Positions 21,715 to 33,690 of a stretch of 64,000 nucleotides of DNA are shown piece by piece (positions within the stretch are counted from its first letter, which is position 1; each line of letters starts with the position of its first letter). The notes beneath the pieces are model-generated. The model saw only the letters and a program-made list of their open reading frames with translations. It searched no databases and was not told the DNA's origin. A program made the translations under genes and the position numbers. Source of the stretch: Aquarana catesbeiana (Eukaryota; Chordata; Amphibia; Anura; Ranidae). The stretch covers positions 502,102,472 to 502,166,471 of the forward strand of contig NC_133328.1 in the NCBI RefSeq assembly GCF_042186555.1, given 5' to 3'.

Positions 21715-22456
21715 ACAAGGGACACCAACCTTATTAAGGTTCATAAAAAATACAAGATAATAATATTATTGTGGTAACTGGAAAATACAAAAAAAAAAAA
21801 AAAATGGAAATCACGAGAATTTTTTTAAATTTTTAACAAATTGGAAAATATATATTGTTGAAATATAAAATTATAAAAGATGAGTCTAAAAAAGAATTGT
21901 ATACATTATTAATGGAGATCTGGCTTTTAAAAACTTGAATATTAGTCATGACATGAGGATAAATAATGAAGAAAGAATGTTGTGAGAACTCTGTGTGAAT
22001 ATTAGCAGCAAAACAACTTAATTCTTCTAGCATTATAAAGAAAAAAAGAATGCGCTGTATTAAAAGATCACAGAATTAGCAGCGTGAGGAATGTGCTAGC
22101 TTCAATACAAAGGCTAGTTTTACCAAACCAATTGCTTCCATCTTGTACTTGCTTCAGAGCATGCGTCATTTTTGGTCCGTCGGACTAGCACACAGATGAG
22201 CCGTTTGCACGCTAGAAAACCGAGTCCGTCAGACAGATTTGAAACATGTTTTATTTCTAGGTCCGTCGGACTTTTGGTTAAAAAAAGTCCGCTGGAGCCT
22301 ACACACAATCGAATTGTCCGACGGAGTCCGGTCCGCCAGACCAAGTCTGCCGTAAAGTCCACTCATGTGTATGCGGCATTAGAGAAACTTGGACTTTTAT
22401 TGATTTTTTTTTATGGTGTGCATGTTATTATCCTGTCAATATTGTGAAAGCACTGC

Positions 22457-22616
22457 ATAAGGCTGGATTCACACCTATGCATTTTTTGTGCTTTTTGCAT
22501 TTTGCAGATTTGCACTACAGTCCATTTAACATTGTTTCCTATGGAACACGTTCTGTAGTGCAAATCAGCAAAATGCAAAAAGCACAAAAAATGCATAGGT
22601 GTGAATCCAGCCTTAT
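22457..22616. mobile_element. Near-perfect hairpin MITE
   Basis: 64-bp arms (22457-22520 and 22553-22616) are reverse complements at 63 of 64 positions around a 32-bp loop. The outer ends read ATAAGGCTGGATTCACACC. Direct duplications are not clear because the border bases are themselves palindromic. Non-coding. Confidence 0.9.
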
Positions 22617-22759
22617 ATTTATTGCTGCTAAGTAGAACATTGTTAAACTTATTTAACATAATACATCTTAAAATCCCTTTAAAAGTTAACTCCTCCTCAT
22701 GAAGAAATTTTAGGCTCAAAGAGTTTTCAAAGTTTTCTTGTGGTTAAGTTTTTTTGAAT

Positions 22760-23770
22760 TGAGAATTAAAAGAGAAGTGCAGCCATAGCTCATTTGGCTG
22801 TACTTCTTCTGTGGATCACAGGAGTGCAGTTCGTTCTGCACACCTGTGACCCTTTTTAGCAGACAGTAGGCAGAAGTTGGCTGTCAGCTGATGTCACAAA
22901 GCAGGTCCAGGCTCGGGAAAGATTGCGACCATATGTTTGGGATTCACTTACATGCCTGGACCAGCACACGGCTCAGCCTCTCAGCAAGCCACTGAGAGCC
23001 TGAACCGGCTGCTCCTGTCCCCTCCACAGCCCAGTGCTCCAGGAAGCAGGGGGGGCAGAGCAGAGAACCAGTGACCGACAGTCACCGTCTCTCTGCTCAC
23101 GGATCTGTGAGAACTGAGAGATTGGCAGTGTTTGATCACTGAGTTCTCAGTGTTAGAGCCAGCGGGGGACAGATGCAACATTGGACTCTCAAAATATGCA
23201 AAAAACTGAATTGTATTGGTTTGTTCTGCGGTTATACACTTTATCCCCCCCACTCTGACCTATGGATGCCATGGGAAGGGTATCATATGGATTTGCTGCC
23301 ATGGACCTCATTGAAGAAAAAAACGTTTTTAAAATCTACTGCCACACAAGGAGCTACATGAGGGTGTACCACATTCTCTTTTTGAGCCGATAGTATAGCT
23401 TGCAATCCTACACCTCAGCTACAGGTGTCCTACACAGAAGCTGTCACATTGTTTGCAGTTGCAATGCCTGTACCACCTCTACTTTTGTCCATTCACAGGA
23501 AGCTTTGCATTCTGTGATTCTATTCGCAAAAATAAAAGATTCCTGTGGACAGGGGAGGGGAGGGGTGGGCAGAGCAGCTGTTGGGTAGCAGAGCTGTATC
23601 TAAGGTCTTGGAGATCTGCAGTATAAAGAAAGCTATATGATTGCCACTCAGTGAACCAGTAAATTGTAAACAAAAGAGAGAGATACAGGAGGTGGAATAC
23701 ACCTCCCTGCACTTAACTCCTTGTATGCCAGCAGATTTTAAATACTCTTTTTTTTCGGGAGTTTTTATTT
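22760..23770. repeat. Unclassified repeat with small hairpins
   Basis: Begins with AGAAGTGCAGCC...GGCTGTACTTCTT, a short hairpin, followed by GGATCACAGGAGTGCAG/CTGCACACCTGTGACC. The remainder is moderately GC-rich without a reading frame I can support. Confidence 0.3.
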
Positions 23771-23951
23771 AAAGATGAACTAAAAAAAATGGTCTTTTGA
23801 AGACTGTAGGGGCAAATGGAAGCCTATTCATAAAACTCTAAACAGTGTCAAGACTCTGTTGATGAAAATCCACTGTCAAGTGTTGTCTATATTTCAATAA
23901 AGACGGTAACCTGATAAGGTTCATGTGCAGACAATTTTCTGATTGTGGATA

Positions 23952-23979
23952 TTTATATAAATATATATATATATATATC
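23952..23979. repeat. Short (TA)n microsatellite
   Basis: About 12 TA units with one AA interruption. Confidence 0.9.
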
Positions 23980-24328
23980 TTTGAAAGGAGTGAGCATCTG
24001 TGGTCCAGCAACAATATCAGGGTGGACAGTGGGACAGTGGATGGAACCCAGGTGGCAACAATGTTTTTATTAAGTAACCCTCATTTCCTGGTTTCACTTT
24101 TTTACTAAGACCTTGACTTATTTCTTATTCCCATCCTTCCTTATTGACCACTAAGGTACCCTCTTTATTCAAAGAGATTGTGGAAGGTGTGGGGCTCAGG
24201 GCAGACATTAAGAAAGCCAAGGCTTCTATGATAGCTTAATTATGCTTGCATGGTTTAGAAAATGTATATATTTCTCTGAATATCTGTATTAACTAAAAAC
24301 AATCATAATTTTGTCCACATTACAATAA

Positions 24329-24682
24329 GACCCCTTTCACACCGAGCTGCCCATAGCGTCTGCGGTAAAATGCCGCTATTTTTAGTGACGTTTTACCGTC
24401 AGATTTGTGGTACATTTTGGACGCTAGCGGGGCGCTCTTACCCTGTTTTGCCGGCGGTATCGCAGCACTTCCCCATTGATTTCAATGGGTAACAGTGGTG
24501 GAGGAGCGGTAAACACACTGCTTCTTCGCTGACTTTTCCTGACGTCCTGCCAGTGCACCGATCCAGTGTGAAAGCCCTCGGCTGTCACACTGGAGACAAT
24601 GGAGCAGCTGTTTGAGGGCGGATTGCAGGCGCTATTTTTAACACTATAGCACCTGCAAAAATCCCTCGGTGTGAAAGGGGTC
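24329..24682. mobile_element. TTAA-type MITE (piggyBac or Kolobok-like)
   Basis: The 18-bp termini GACCCCTTTCACACCGAG and CTCGGTGTGAAAGGGGTC are perfect inverted repeats. The right flank is TTAA (24683-24686) and the left is ATAA (24325-24328), one substitution from TTAA. The interior is GC-rich and non-coding. Confidence 0.85.
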
Positions 24683-24689
24683 TTAAACT

Positions 24690-26668
24690 CTATCTTTATA
24701 AAGAAAACTCTGCTGACCCAGCACTCCCTAAAACACACTCTGCCACATATTTTTTTTTAAAGATAATATACATATAAATGGTGTGTTGTCCATAGTCCTC
24801 AACTGAGTGTTTGAGTATAATGACGTATGAGTACAGAGTTGGGTCAGAAGTCCTGTACCTGCTGTATGATAAACGTTCCCCCAGGGAATGAGTCAGTGCT
24901 AGTCTGAGCCCACAGGAAGAGCATCAAGAATGGAAATAATTAGCTGCAGGGGATAGCTCTACACTTAAGGTGAGCATTGTTTTTTATTTAGTATGGGTAA
25001 TTAAAATATTACTTCATGTAGAATCTTTAAACTGTTGAACTTGATCGGTGATCAGTGTCCTTCATTGTCTGTCTGCACTATTACTGGAAAAAAATAGTTA
25101 TAGCAAAAAGAAAGCTATATTTATTTACGTGAAAACAACAATTTTTCTTGTAAAGCAATTTTACAGTGTGGAATAGTTCTGTACAGAGCATGGACAGATA
25201 ATAAACATTCAAGCCTCAGATTATGTTGAGCCCACAGTAGCTGTGATAAATTCAAGTCACCATCTCAAATCAGAAATATAGAAAGCTAAAATAACTTTAG
25301 GATTTTGAATGTTTTAAATTACACACTGAAACCCTACTCAGTCAGAGAGATTTTGTTTGATAGCAGACAGTATTTTGAAAGCCCTGACACACAAAAGGTA
25401 ATTTGCCACATAATAAAGGCGAAGTTATCATCGGTAATTCCTCCTTGAGAGGTAAAAAGAAACTGTTAAATCTACCATCTTTAAAGGATATACTAATACA
25501 AATGAATTAATGGATAAAAGATGCACTTTATTCTCAATCCCCTCTCTAACAAAAGCTGGAAACCTACTTACACATTCATAGATTCCTTTCATCACTCTTC
25601 TAGATTAGACACTTGTCAGTTATTAGAATTGAACTTTAGCCCAGGGGATAAATGCACTTTGCTTCCAAAAAATGCAAAAATAAAGGGGCAAAGCAACCTA
25701 AGGGTGATTATTTATTTCCTTTAATGTTTAATGAATAACAATTTTAGGATATAACTGTGATAAGGGCCATTTATTTGTACCCAACCATATCGAATAGCTC
25801 TATATAACCACACCATGCCATTAACAGTAACATATACTGTATATGGTCAGTGTGTGTTCATGCCCCCCCATTGCATAAGGAGTTCTGAATTAGCAAAAAA
25901 AAAAACACAGCTTCTATGAAGAAATAGAAGATTCAACTGTGCTGTAAATAAGCAAATGATTGCTGAAGTAACTTACGCAGACAAAATCAGCTTTGTTAAA
26001 GAAAAAAATTTTAATGAGTTTAGAAATTAAGAAAAGTTGCAATTCAATAACATAATTGGTGACCTGCCCCTGTTAAAGCAATGGTGCTAAACCAGTGCAA
26101 TTATCAAAATATAATGGCTAAATTCTACTATTATTAAAGTATATTTAAATCCAACCAATAACATCTCATATAGGTTCTAACATGTTCATGTCATTTTCAA
26201 AGTCAATTATTTTAAATCTCCTGCCCTCTTTAAAATAACGCCTGAAATGAAGGTCCTTGTTCAGGTACTTCTTGTTTTTATGGTGATAACTCTCTGTCCC
26301 CATCTGCTAATTCTGCTTTTGCATTGTCAGTCTGTCACATGGTCTCCTGATGGAGGGTACAAATGGCCATTCAATGAATTATGTAGGCATGGTCTACTGT
26401 TGTCACCATCAGGAAACCCACCTTGAAATATGCTATGCACCCACCTGGACTGCATGCATTATTCAGGGAGCGATTAAAAAGAGTCTACAGGAGATCAGCA
26501 GCTCTGAAATGCAACAAAGGATGTTGAAACCATTTTTTTTTACTTAAATGATCTAGTCTTTCTGTTTTGCATAGAGTGGGTTGAAAGGCTCCTCAAAAAT
26601 TTAAACTCAAGTAAATATTTGCCGTTTTGAAATATGTAAATAATATTACAGCTACACAGGGACAAGTG
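24690..26668. other. No gene or repeat boundary recognised
   Basis: AT-rich. Several short frames exist, but none has a recognisable domain or conserved flanks. Confidence 0.4.
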
Positions 26669-27067
26669 CCCAGATAGCAAGGATAATTTGCCACAAATTT
26701 GTGCCAGTGTTGAATTGTAAGTCTTGTTAACTTGCTGCACATTTTCACTGTATACTTTAGAGCACTTAAAGCACAAGTTCTAGTTGACACTTTTACAATT
26801 TGTAGCAAATTTGCATGGCAAGTCTCTAGCAAGAGCAAAGTTGAAGTGGAGAGTCTACAGCAAGAACTCTGCAAGTCACAATGACCCCTGTGGTTGGATG
26901 ACTATTGCACACCATAACTGAACCAGAACTTGCAGCAGACTTGCAGAATGTTTGAAAAGAAAGTTGATCTGGAGTCATGCAATGTGAACTTGCTGCAAAT
27001 TTGCAACAAACTTGTGAAGCCTGGCAAGTCATTTTCAAACTTGCAGCTCAATTGCTTACTATCTGGG
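26669..27067. mobile_element. MITE with CCCAGATAG termini and CAAGTTTGC-rich body
   Basis: The left CCCAGATAGCAAG and the right, reverse-complemented, CCCAGATAGTAAG are inverted repeats. The interior repeats AACTTGC/GCAAGTT words many times. The flanking bases show no convincing duplication, so the class is undetermined. Confidence 0.6.
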
Positions 27068-27609
27068 TGAGTGGCCTCAAATGCACACTGTCTTCATTCG
27101 GGGCTGCTCCCCGAAAATAACAAACAATATTCCCATCACACGTGTTCCTGGAGTAGGATAAGAAGTAGATGGGGGTAGCAGCAATTGCCAGCTGGAATTT
27201 GATAACAGCACAGATTATTGTACATATGGTCAGCACAGAAGGCATCTTCAAATAACATTGAAACATTTTTTTCTTTAAATAACATCCAAACGTTTTGTTC
27301 AAAGTGATCACACCACAGTGAAAGAGTACAATGTATTGAGGCCATGCAGGACCCTTTTGCTAGGCATATGAAGAGGCTTGGTTTAGAGATCCTTCATAGC
27401 CCAAAAATGTTGCCCTCTTCCACTTTGATGAGATCACTTTGAATGAAATGTTTGGACATTATTTGAAGATCCCTGCTGTACTGGAAATATGTACATTAAC
27501 CTGCATAAACAAGGTGCACATTTACACTGTATGGGCCACATCTCCCATGTGAATGAGGCCTTAGCAAACTTTTTGTTAATACATGTCAGTTTGGGCTTAC
27601 ATCTACTTT
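27068..27609. other. No gene recognised
   Basis: Nothing beyond short unsupported frames. Confidence 0.4.
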
Positions 27610-27840
27610 AACCACTTAAGCCTCAGACCATTTGTCTGGCCAAAGACCAGAGCACTTTTTGTGATTCGGCACTGCGTCGCTTTAACTGACAATTGCGCGG
27701 TCGTGCGAAGTGGCTTCCAAACAAAATTGATGTCCTTTTTTCCCACAAATAGAGCTTTCTTTTGGTGGTATTTGATCACCTCTGCGGTTTTTATTTTTTG
27801 CACTATAAACAAAAAATAACAGCAAGCAGTTAAATTAGAT
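27610..27840. repeat. Fragment of a TTAA/CCACTT-type frog repeat
   Basis: Starts TTTAACCACTTAAGCCTCAG and contains GCACTGCGTCGCTTTAACTG and AAATAGAGCTTTCTTTTGGT, phrases I recognise as a dispersed frog repeat. The first bases resemble the left end of the element at 34807. Confidence 0.55.
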
Positions 27841-27999
27841 TTTTTTTTTTACTTTCCTTTGGCTGTCTTTTAATTACCCTGCCTTTTTTGAGGAATGAGG
27901 GAGAATACTTAATTAGCCAAATTAAACTTTATAATGAAACAATGTAATGAGAGTATTGAGTTGCTCTTTGGAGGGGCTCTCTTATGCAGTTGTTTGTGG

Positions 28000-29185
28000 T
28001 ACATCACAGGACATTACACTACTGCCACCAGCATTTTTGCCAAAATATGACCATGTATAAAAGTGATCTCAAAATTCTTTCCAATATTTTAGCTCTCGGG
28101 TTAAATAAAGTTATTGCCTCACTTGTAAATTCAGACCAAACAGGATTCATCCCTGGAAGGTCGACCAATATTAATATCCAAAGACTTTTTACTAATCTGC
28201 AGGTCCCCAACCTCTCTCAGACTCCTAGAGCCCTTGTAGCCTTTGGATACTCTCAAGGTGTTTGATTCCATACAAAAGGCCTTATCCAATTCATGTTCTA
28301 TGTATATTTGAATTTGGTGATAATTTTATCACTTGGATTCAGATCCTTTAGACGCAACCCCTAGCGCGGCGGCTTATTAATGACCACATTTCTTCCTCAT
28401 TCATTATACAAAGGGGCACTAGACAGTGCTGCTCTCTCTCGCCCTTGTTGTTTGCCCTAGCAATTGAGCCTCTAGTGGAACTCATTGCCAGATCCACTCT
28501 GTTGAAGGATATTCAGATTGGTATGTTGGACAAACGAGTCTCACTATATGCTGATGATATGCTGTTGTATCTCCCTGATCCACAACGGTCCTTATCTGAA
28601 GTTTTAAGAATTGTTCAGCATTTTGGGTACTATTCAGGGTTCAAAGTTAATGGGTCAAAATCATATATATTCTCCATGGATCTGAAACTCTCCTTCTCTC
28701 TTTTGCCAGATTGCCCACTACGAACTATAGATAAGTTTAGTTATTTAGTAGTAGACATTTAATTGCCACTGTCCAAATGCTATGAAACTAACTTACTACC
28801 TTGTATCTCCTCTTTTCGTACTAAGACAACCCACTGGCTCAAACTTCCTCTTACTCTGGTTGGCAGAGTGAATCTATTAAAAATGATTTTCCTCCCCAAA
28901 TGTTTGCATGTTTTATCTAATCCACCCACCTATGTGCCTAATAGAGTGTTCAGGGAAATTGATTCAGTTCTCTCCACATTCCTTACTACACCCTAAATCA
29001 GCCAGACTCTCGTTGAAGACTCTGCAGCTTCCTGCAAATAGAGGAGGTTTGCAATTACCCAAACTTGGTCTCTATTATTATCAAGCTTAGTTAATTAATA
29101 TTCATTGGTGGCTCTTCCCTCAACTGAATAATGCAGCTACTGCCGTTTCCTCATATGAGACTCTGGTAAATCTTATCTTATCGTA
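28000..29185 (+). pseudogene. Degraded L1/Tx1-type LINE reverse transcriptase
   Basis: Successive frames encode LINE RT blocks in order: LNKVIASLVNSDQTGFIPGR (28100-28160), LFALAIEPLVE (28445) and a YADD active-site box in VSLYADDMLLYL (about 28545). C-terminal RT/thumb sequence (LPLTLVGRVNLLKMIFLPK) follows up to about 29000. Multiple stops and frameshifts separate them. The 5' part of ORF2 is missing. Its 3' end is probably the piece at 32960-33680. Confidence 0.8.
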
Positions 29186-29334
29186 CACTTTCACGCACCA
29201 GAAAATGTGAACAGGCAAAGAAATTTGGACGGACACACAAACACCGTTAAAGTCTATGGGACACGAACATGAAAAATCAAAAGTGCTAATTTTAAAGGCT
29301 TATATGCAAGCTATTGTCATAAAAAGTGTTTGGG

Positions 29335-31331
29335 TGCTATCCCTAGACGCAGAGAAGGCGTTCGACAGGGTGCACTGGGGATTCCTGAGAGCAGTACTAT
29401 CCAAATTTGGAATCACAGGCTGGTTCCAAACGGCCATTCTCTCACTTTACTCGAACCCCTCAGCTAGAGTGTTAACTGACGGAACCCTGTCTACACCATT
29501 TGGGATTTCCAATGGCACACGCCAAGGCTGTCCGCTCTCCCCTCTTATTTTTGCTCTAATAATGGAACCCCTTGCAGCAAAGATTAGAGGGGACAAGCTC
29601 ATTTCAGGCATCAAACACAATGACATAGAACATAAAATCAGCCTATTTGCCGATGATGTCATTCTTATGATCACAAACCCAGCCCACTCCATGCCTGTAA
29701 TCCAAGACATCCTCACTCAATTTAGCTCTGCCTCCTTCTACAAAATTAATTCTTCCAAGTCTCTAATACTACCGCTTAATCTAACTCATAGACAACAGTC
29801 CCTCCTGGAGAGTACTCTCCCTTATTCATGGACGAAACAGTCTATCCCATACTTGGGGATAAAACTAGCCCCCTCGCTGCCTCTACTCTATGACCTTAAT
29901 CATCGTGCCTTCCAAAAACTACTTCCTCAACTATTAAATCAACTGCGCACAACAGGCCTTTCTAAACTTGGACGAGTTGCATCCTTTAAAATGCTAATCC
30001 TCCCCAAGCTACTATACCTATTTCGCACAGTAATCTTACCTGCACCCCACTCCTTTTTCACCTCCATACAAAAACAACTTTCCAGGTTTATATGGGACAC
30101 TAAACCACCTAGATGCGCTCAATACATACTAACTAGACATCACAAAAAAGGTGGAGTAAGCCTTCCTCACATTCAAAGCTACTATTATGCTTCCATCCTG
30201 GACCAGCTATACTACTGGTGGCATCCAAGCCCCAATAAGGCCTGGTCAATCATAGAATCGTCATCCTTCAAACCAAATACTTTGCGCGACATACTCCTTG
30301 CAACGTCAGCGGGTCTCTCTCCTAACACAATGTCTACTCCTCCATCAATCACGGCCTCTCTAACAGTCTGGAAGAAATTCACCCAGACGTTAACCTCAGA
30401 CCACCCGTCTCATATAATACAGACCCCTCTCAGAACATTGATGTCACAAATACCAAATCTACACTTACAAATCTGGCAGACACAAAAGATAACTACTATC
30501 TCAGATCTCTACAACACCAATAACACTCAAAAAACCTTTACAAATCTTCAACACGAATACAACCTCCCCCATACTGAAGCCTTTACATACATGAGGATCT
30601 CCCACTTCCTTCAAAAATCTAAACTCTCTACTGAGGCCAAAATTCCTGAACCAATACACAACTTCTACACACACACAACATACCCAAAACATGGTATCTC
30701 TACATTCTACTCTATACTTAGCGACAACCGGCCATACTCCCAAATACCTTCTCTCTCAAAATGGACAGAAGAACTAAACATTGATGCCACCCCCAACATG
30801 TGGACACGCGCCTTTAAGCACACCTTTACTGCCTCCCATTGCTCCAACCACTGGGAAACATACCAAAAAACAATTCATAGATGGTATCTCACACCCTACC
30901 GTCTCTCCAAAATCTTCCCTGGACATCCTCTTACCTGCTGGAGGTCCTGTGGAAGTTCTGGTACCATAGCACACATACTGTGGTTTTGCAAATCTCTAAG
31001 CTCATTCTGGAAACAAATATTTGCCTTAATCTCCGTCATATCACAGGTTTCAACAGCCCCTAATCCCTCACTAGCATTACTACACCTTGGAATAGACAAA
31101 TTCCCACCCAGATCGCGAGTAGTAATAGTCCACCTGCTACTCGCGGCAAAACTGAACATCACTAAACTTTGGAAAACCAATGAGTCTCCATCCATTGCCA
31201 ACACAATTTCAGATTTGAACCTTCAATGTGCAATGGAGAGACTAGTTGCTAGGAAAAACTTACATATAGAAAAGTTTTTGTATAACTGGCATGTCTGGCT
31301 TACACACCCAAAATGTACTGTTACCACCTGA
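29335..31331 (+). pseudogene. ORF2 fragment (RT to C-terminus) of the truncated L1
   Basis: An uninterrupted frame of about 660 codons starts within RT at LSLDAEKAFDRVHWGF. The RT boxes follow in order: NGTRQGCPLSPLIFALIMEP, a FADD active site in ISLFADDVILM, and QSIPYLGIKLAP. A C-terminal Cys-His knuckle (CWRSCGSSGTIAHILWFC, C-x3-C-x7-H-x4-C) follows, and the stop is at 31329-31331. The upstream codons of the reading frame come from flanking host repeat, not the LINE. The endonuclease domain and first RT blocks are absent, so the fragment is inactive despite its open frame. The open frame suggests recent insertion. Confidence 0.92.
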
Positions 31332-31663
31332 TGTACTTTTCCTGTTACGAATCTCTCTCATTCTTCTATTTTCTCTTATTCTCCTATCTACTCCCTTTCT
31401 ACGATGTAACTAGTCGCCTACTTAACTGGTGCTCCTTTCCATACACCCTCCCCCCGTCTGGAGTTATCAAGTTGTTTTGTTCTTCTGTTACAACGCTACG
31501 CATTACCCACCACTGTTTAGTCCGACTTGTGTGCTTATCTCAGCTTTACTTGACTCTAATTTGTATGCTTTAGTATTACTTGCTCCAGTCGGAACATCCG
31601 ACTTATTGTAACAAAGGTATATCTTGTTCACTTTAATGAAAATAATAAAGAAATATTGAAATT
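29335..31663 (+). mobile_element. 5'-truncated L1-clade LINE
   Basis: A 14-bp duplication AAAAAGTGTTTGGG flanks it exactly (29321-29334 and 31664-31677). The element starts inside the RT domain of ORF2 and ends with AATAAAGAAATATTGAAATT, without a long poly-A tail. The truncation is the usual product of incomplete target-primed reverse transcription. Confidence 0.93.
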
Positions 31664-32020
31664 AAAAAGTGTTTGGGGACCTGGGTCCTGCCCCAGGGGA
31701 CATGTATCAATGCAAACAAAAGTTTCAAAAATGTCCGTTTTTTCGGGAGCAGTGATTTTAGTAATGCTTAAAGTGAAACAATAAAAATGAAATATTCCTT
31801 TAAATATCGTGCCTGGGGGTGTCTATATTATGCATTTAAAGTGGCACAGTTTTCCATTGTTTAGAACAGTACCACAGCAAAATGACATTTCTAAAGAAAA
31901 AAAGTAATTTACTGAATGTTGTAATGAATTGTCGGGTCTCAGCAATATGGATAAAACTCACTGAAAAAAACGGCATGGGTTTTCCCCCAGTCCATTACCA
32001 GGCCCTTTGGCTCTGGTAGG

Positions 32021-32345
32021 AATATTAAGGGGAACCCCAAACCAAAAAAAAATTGCCTGGGGGTCCCCCCAAAATACATACCAGGCCATTCAGGTCTGGT
32101 ATGGAAATAAAGGGGAACCCTGCACCAAATTAAAAAAAAAATGGTGTAGGGGTCCCCCCAAAATCCATACCAGATCCTTCAGGTCTGGAATGTATTTTAA
32201 GGGGAACTCTGCGCCAATATAAAAAAAATGGTGTAGGGGTCCCCCAAAATCCATACCAGATCCTTCAGGTCTGGAATGTATTTTAAGGGGAACTCTGCGC
32301 CAATATAAAAAAAATGGTGTAGGGGTCCCCCAAAATACTTACCAG
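32021..32345. repeat. Tandem repeat, about 86-bp units
   Basis: Three to four units each carry AAGGGGAAC, GGTGTAGGGGTCCCCC and CCATACCAGA...TCTGG. Two adjacent units, starting at 32193 and 32279, are nearly identical. Each unit can form a hairpin through CCATACCAGA/TCTGGAATG and GGGG/CCCC. Confidence 0.9.
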
Positions 32346-32835
32346 ACCCTTATCTGAGCACGCAACCTGGAAGGCTGCAGGAAAAGAGGGGGGGATGAGA
32401 GCACCCCCCTCCTGAACCGTACCAGGCCATATGCCCTCAACTTGGGGAGGGTGCTTTGGAGTAGCCCCCCAAAGCACCTTCTCCCCATGTTGATGGGGAC
32501 AAGAGCCTCATCCCCACAACTCCATGACGTAAACGGGCGACCCTGCCTTCCTCTGACATCATGTGGATTTAGAGAAAGGCTACCATATTCTGATAAGCCC
32601 CCCACCCACAGACCCCCACAACCACTGGGCAAGGGTTGTGGGGATGAGGCCCTTGTCCCCATCAACATGAGGACAGGGTGCTCTGAGGGCTACTCCAAGG
32701 CACCCTCCCCATGTTGAGGGCATGTGGCCTGGTTCAGGAGGGGGGCATTCTCTAGTCCCCCCCTCATTTCCTGCGGCCTGCCAGGTTGGATCGGATAAGG
32801 GCCTGGTATGGATTTTGGGGGACCCCTACACCATT
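32310..32835. repeat. Long fold-back inverted repeat
   Basis: The left arm (GGTGTAGGGGTCCCCC, ACCAGACCCTTATC, AGGGTGCTTTGG) pairs with the right arm (CAAGGCACCCT, GATAAGGGCCTGGT, GGGGGACCCCTACACC) around a centre near 32575. The arms are about 230-250 bp with indels. Confidence 0.85.
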
Positions 32836-32929
32836 TTTTTAAAATTTGGCATAGGGTTCCCCTTAATATCCAAAGCAGACCTGAAGGGCTTGTTCAGCAT
32901 GCATAAATGAGACACACCTATTTGCCACA

Positions 32930-33690
32930 AATGTTCTACACATCCTGGGAATTTTCTGCATATGGTCTGGGTTTATGATATTTGTAATCCCAAATGGTGC
33001 TTACTGGGCATCTTTGAAGATTTGCATCTTAGTGTCACACAAAAACACTTTTTACGAATTCTTCTATATTATGCCAGGAAAATAGTGGCGCTCCAATGGA
33101 TACACACAGAATCCCTTCATATCACTATGTGGAAAAGACTAATTAATTAAAAATGCCCTCTGTATAAACTAACCTACAAAGCTAGAGGGTGTCCAAAAAA
33201 ATTGGGATGCCTGGTTAGATAGTCAAAATACAAGTGACTCCCCTTATTTCCTTCATTACTGACCCACCACTTTAGAAAACACTGCGTTTTGTGACATTCC
33301 AATGTATACACTGCATAAAAATCTCAAGTCATGGGTATAGTTTGCTCTATAAAAAGTTTATTTTTTTAATATTTGGTTTAGGTGGCAGGTGAAAACAGGC
33401 ATGATCTGGCAAGTCCTTTCTACCTTGGTTTTGTTTTCCTTCATAGTTTTGGAGTAGGATTGTTCTTTTACATGTATAATTTGATTGCATATGTCACATA
33501 CAGCATTCTTTGCACAGCTCATTTATCATTTTCTGTATATGCTGAACTTTTCTTTTGAAATTTGACTTGATACCACTTCATTTGATAATACTATCAATTA
33601 CTTGATGTACCAAACCTTTGCATTGTGAATGTACATGTATTTCTTTTCTTGCATATACAATAAAACAAGCTTAAAAAATATATATATGAC
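32930..33690 (+). pseudogene. 3' end of the degraded L1/Tx1-type LINE
   Basis: A frame encodes LSVTQKHFLRILLYYARKIV and a later YKLTYKARGCPKK, the C-terminal block usual for Tx1/L1-type ORF2, followed by AT-rich 3' sequence ending near AATAAAACAAGC (33658). Upstream, a degraded ILGIFCIW corresponds to the Cys-His knuckle region. Order and strand match the RT fragment at 28000-29185. Confidence 0.6.

Larger units (their letters stand above)
15100..22378. mobile_element. PIF/Harbinger-type transposon with three accessory/transposase genes
   Basis: The left end TGCTGCGTACACACGAG and the right end, reverse-complemented (TGCCGCATACACATGAG), agree at 14 of 17 positions. TTA flanks both (15097-15099 and 22379-22381), the 3-bp duplication expected of PIF/Harbinger. 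Both subterminal regions are dense in GTCCGNCGGAC words (15160-15250 and 22170-22360), likely transposase-binding repeats. Inside lie a HARBI1-type transposase (plus), a Myb/SANT-like gene (minus, tail to tail with it) and a MADF-BESS-like gene (plus, head to head with the Myb gene). All three genes carry stops or frameshifts, so the copy is no longer autonomous. A MITE inserted at 21399. Confidence 0.85.
29186..32880. repeat. Large ranid-type repeat, split by an L1 insertion
   Basis: Sequence before 29335 (ending ATAAAAAGTGTTTGGG) continues after 31663 (AAAAAGTGTTTGGGGACC) into a block with GTTTTTTCGGGAGCAGTGAT, then an 86-bp tandem repeat and a long fold-back. I recognise these phrases as a common frog dispersed repeat. 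It has no coding frame. Its outer borders are approximate. Confidence 0.6.

Noticed and set aside
24424..24738. 104-codon minus-strand frame
   Set aside because: Lies mostly within the 24329-24682 MITE; no protein similarity recognised.
32007..32910. Several short Pro/Gly-rich frames in the tandem and fold-back repeat
   Set aside because: They are translations of repeated GGGGTCCCC units and their complements.
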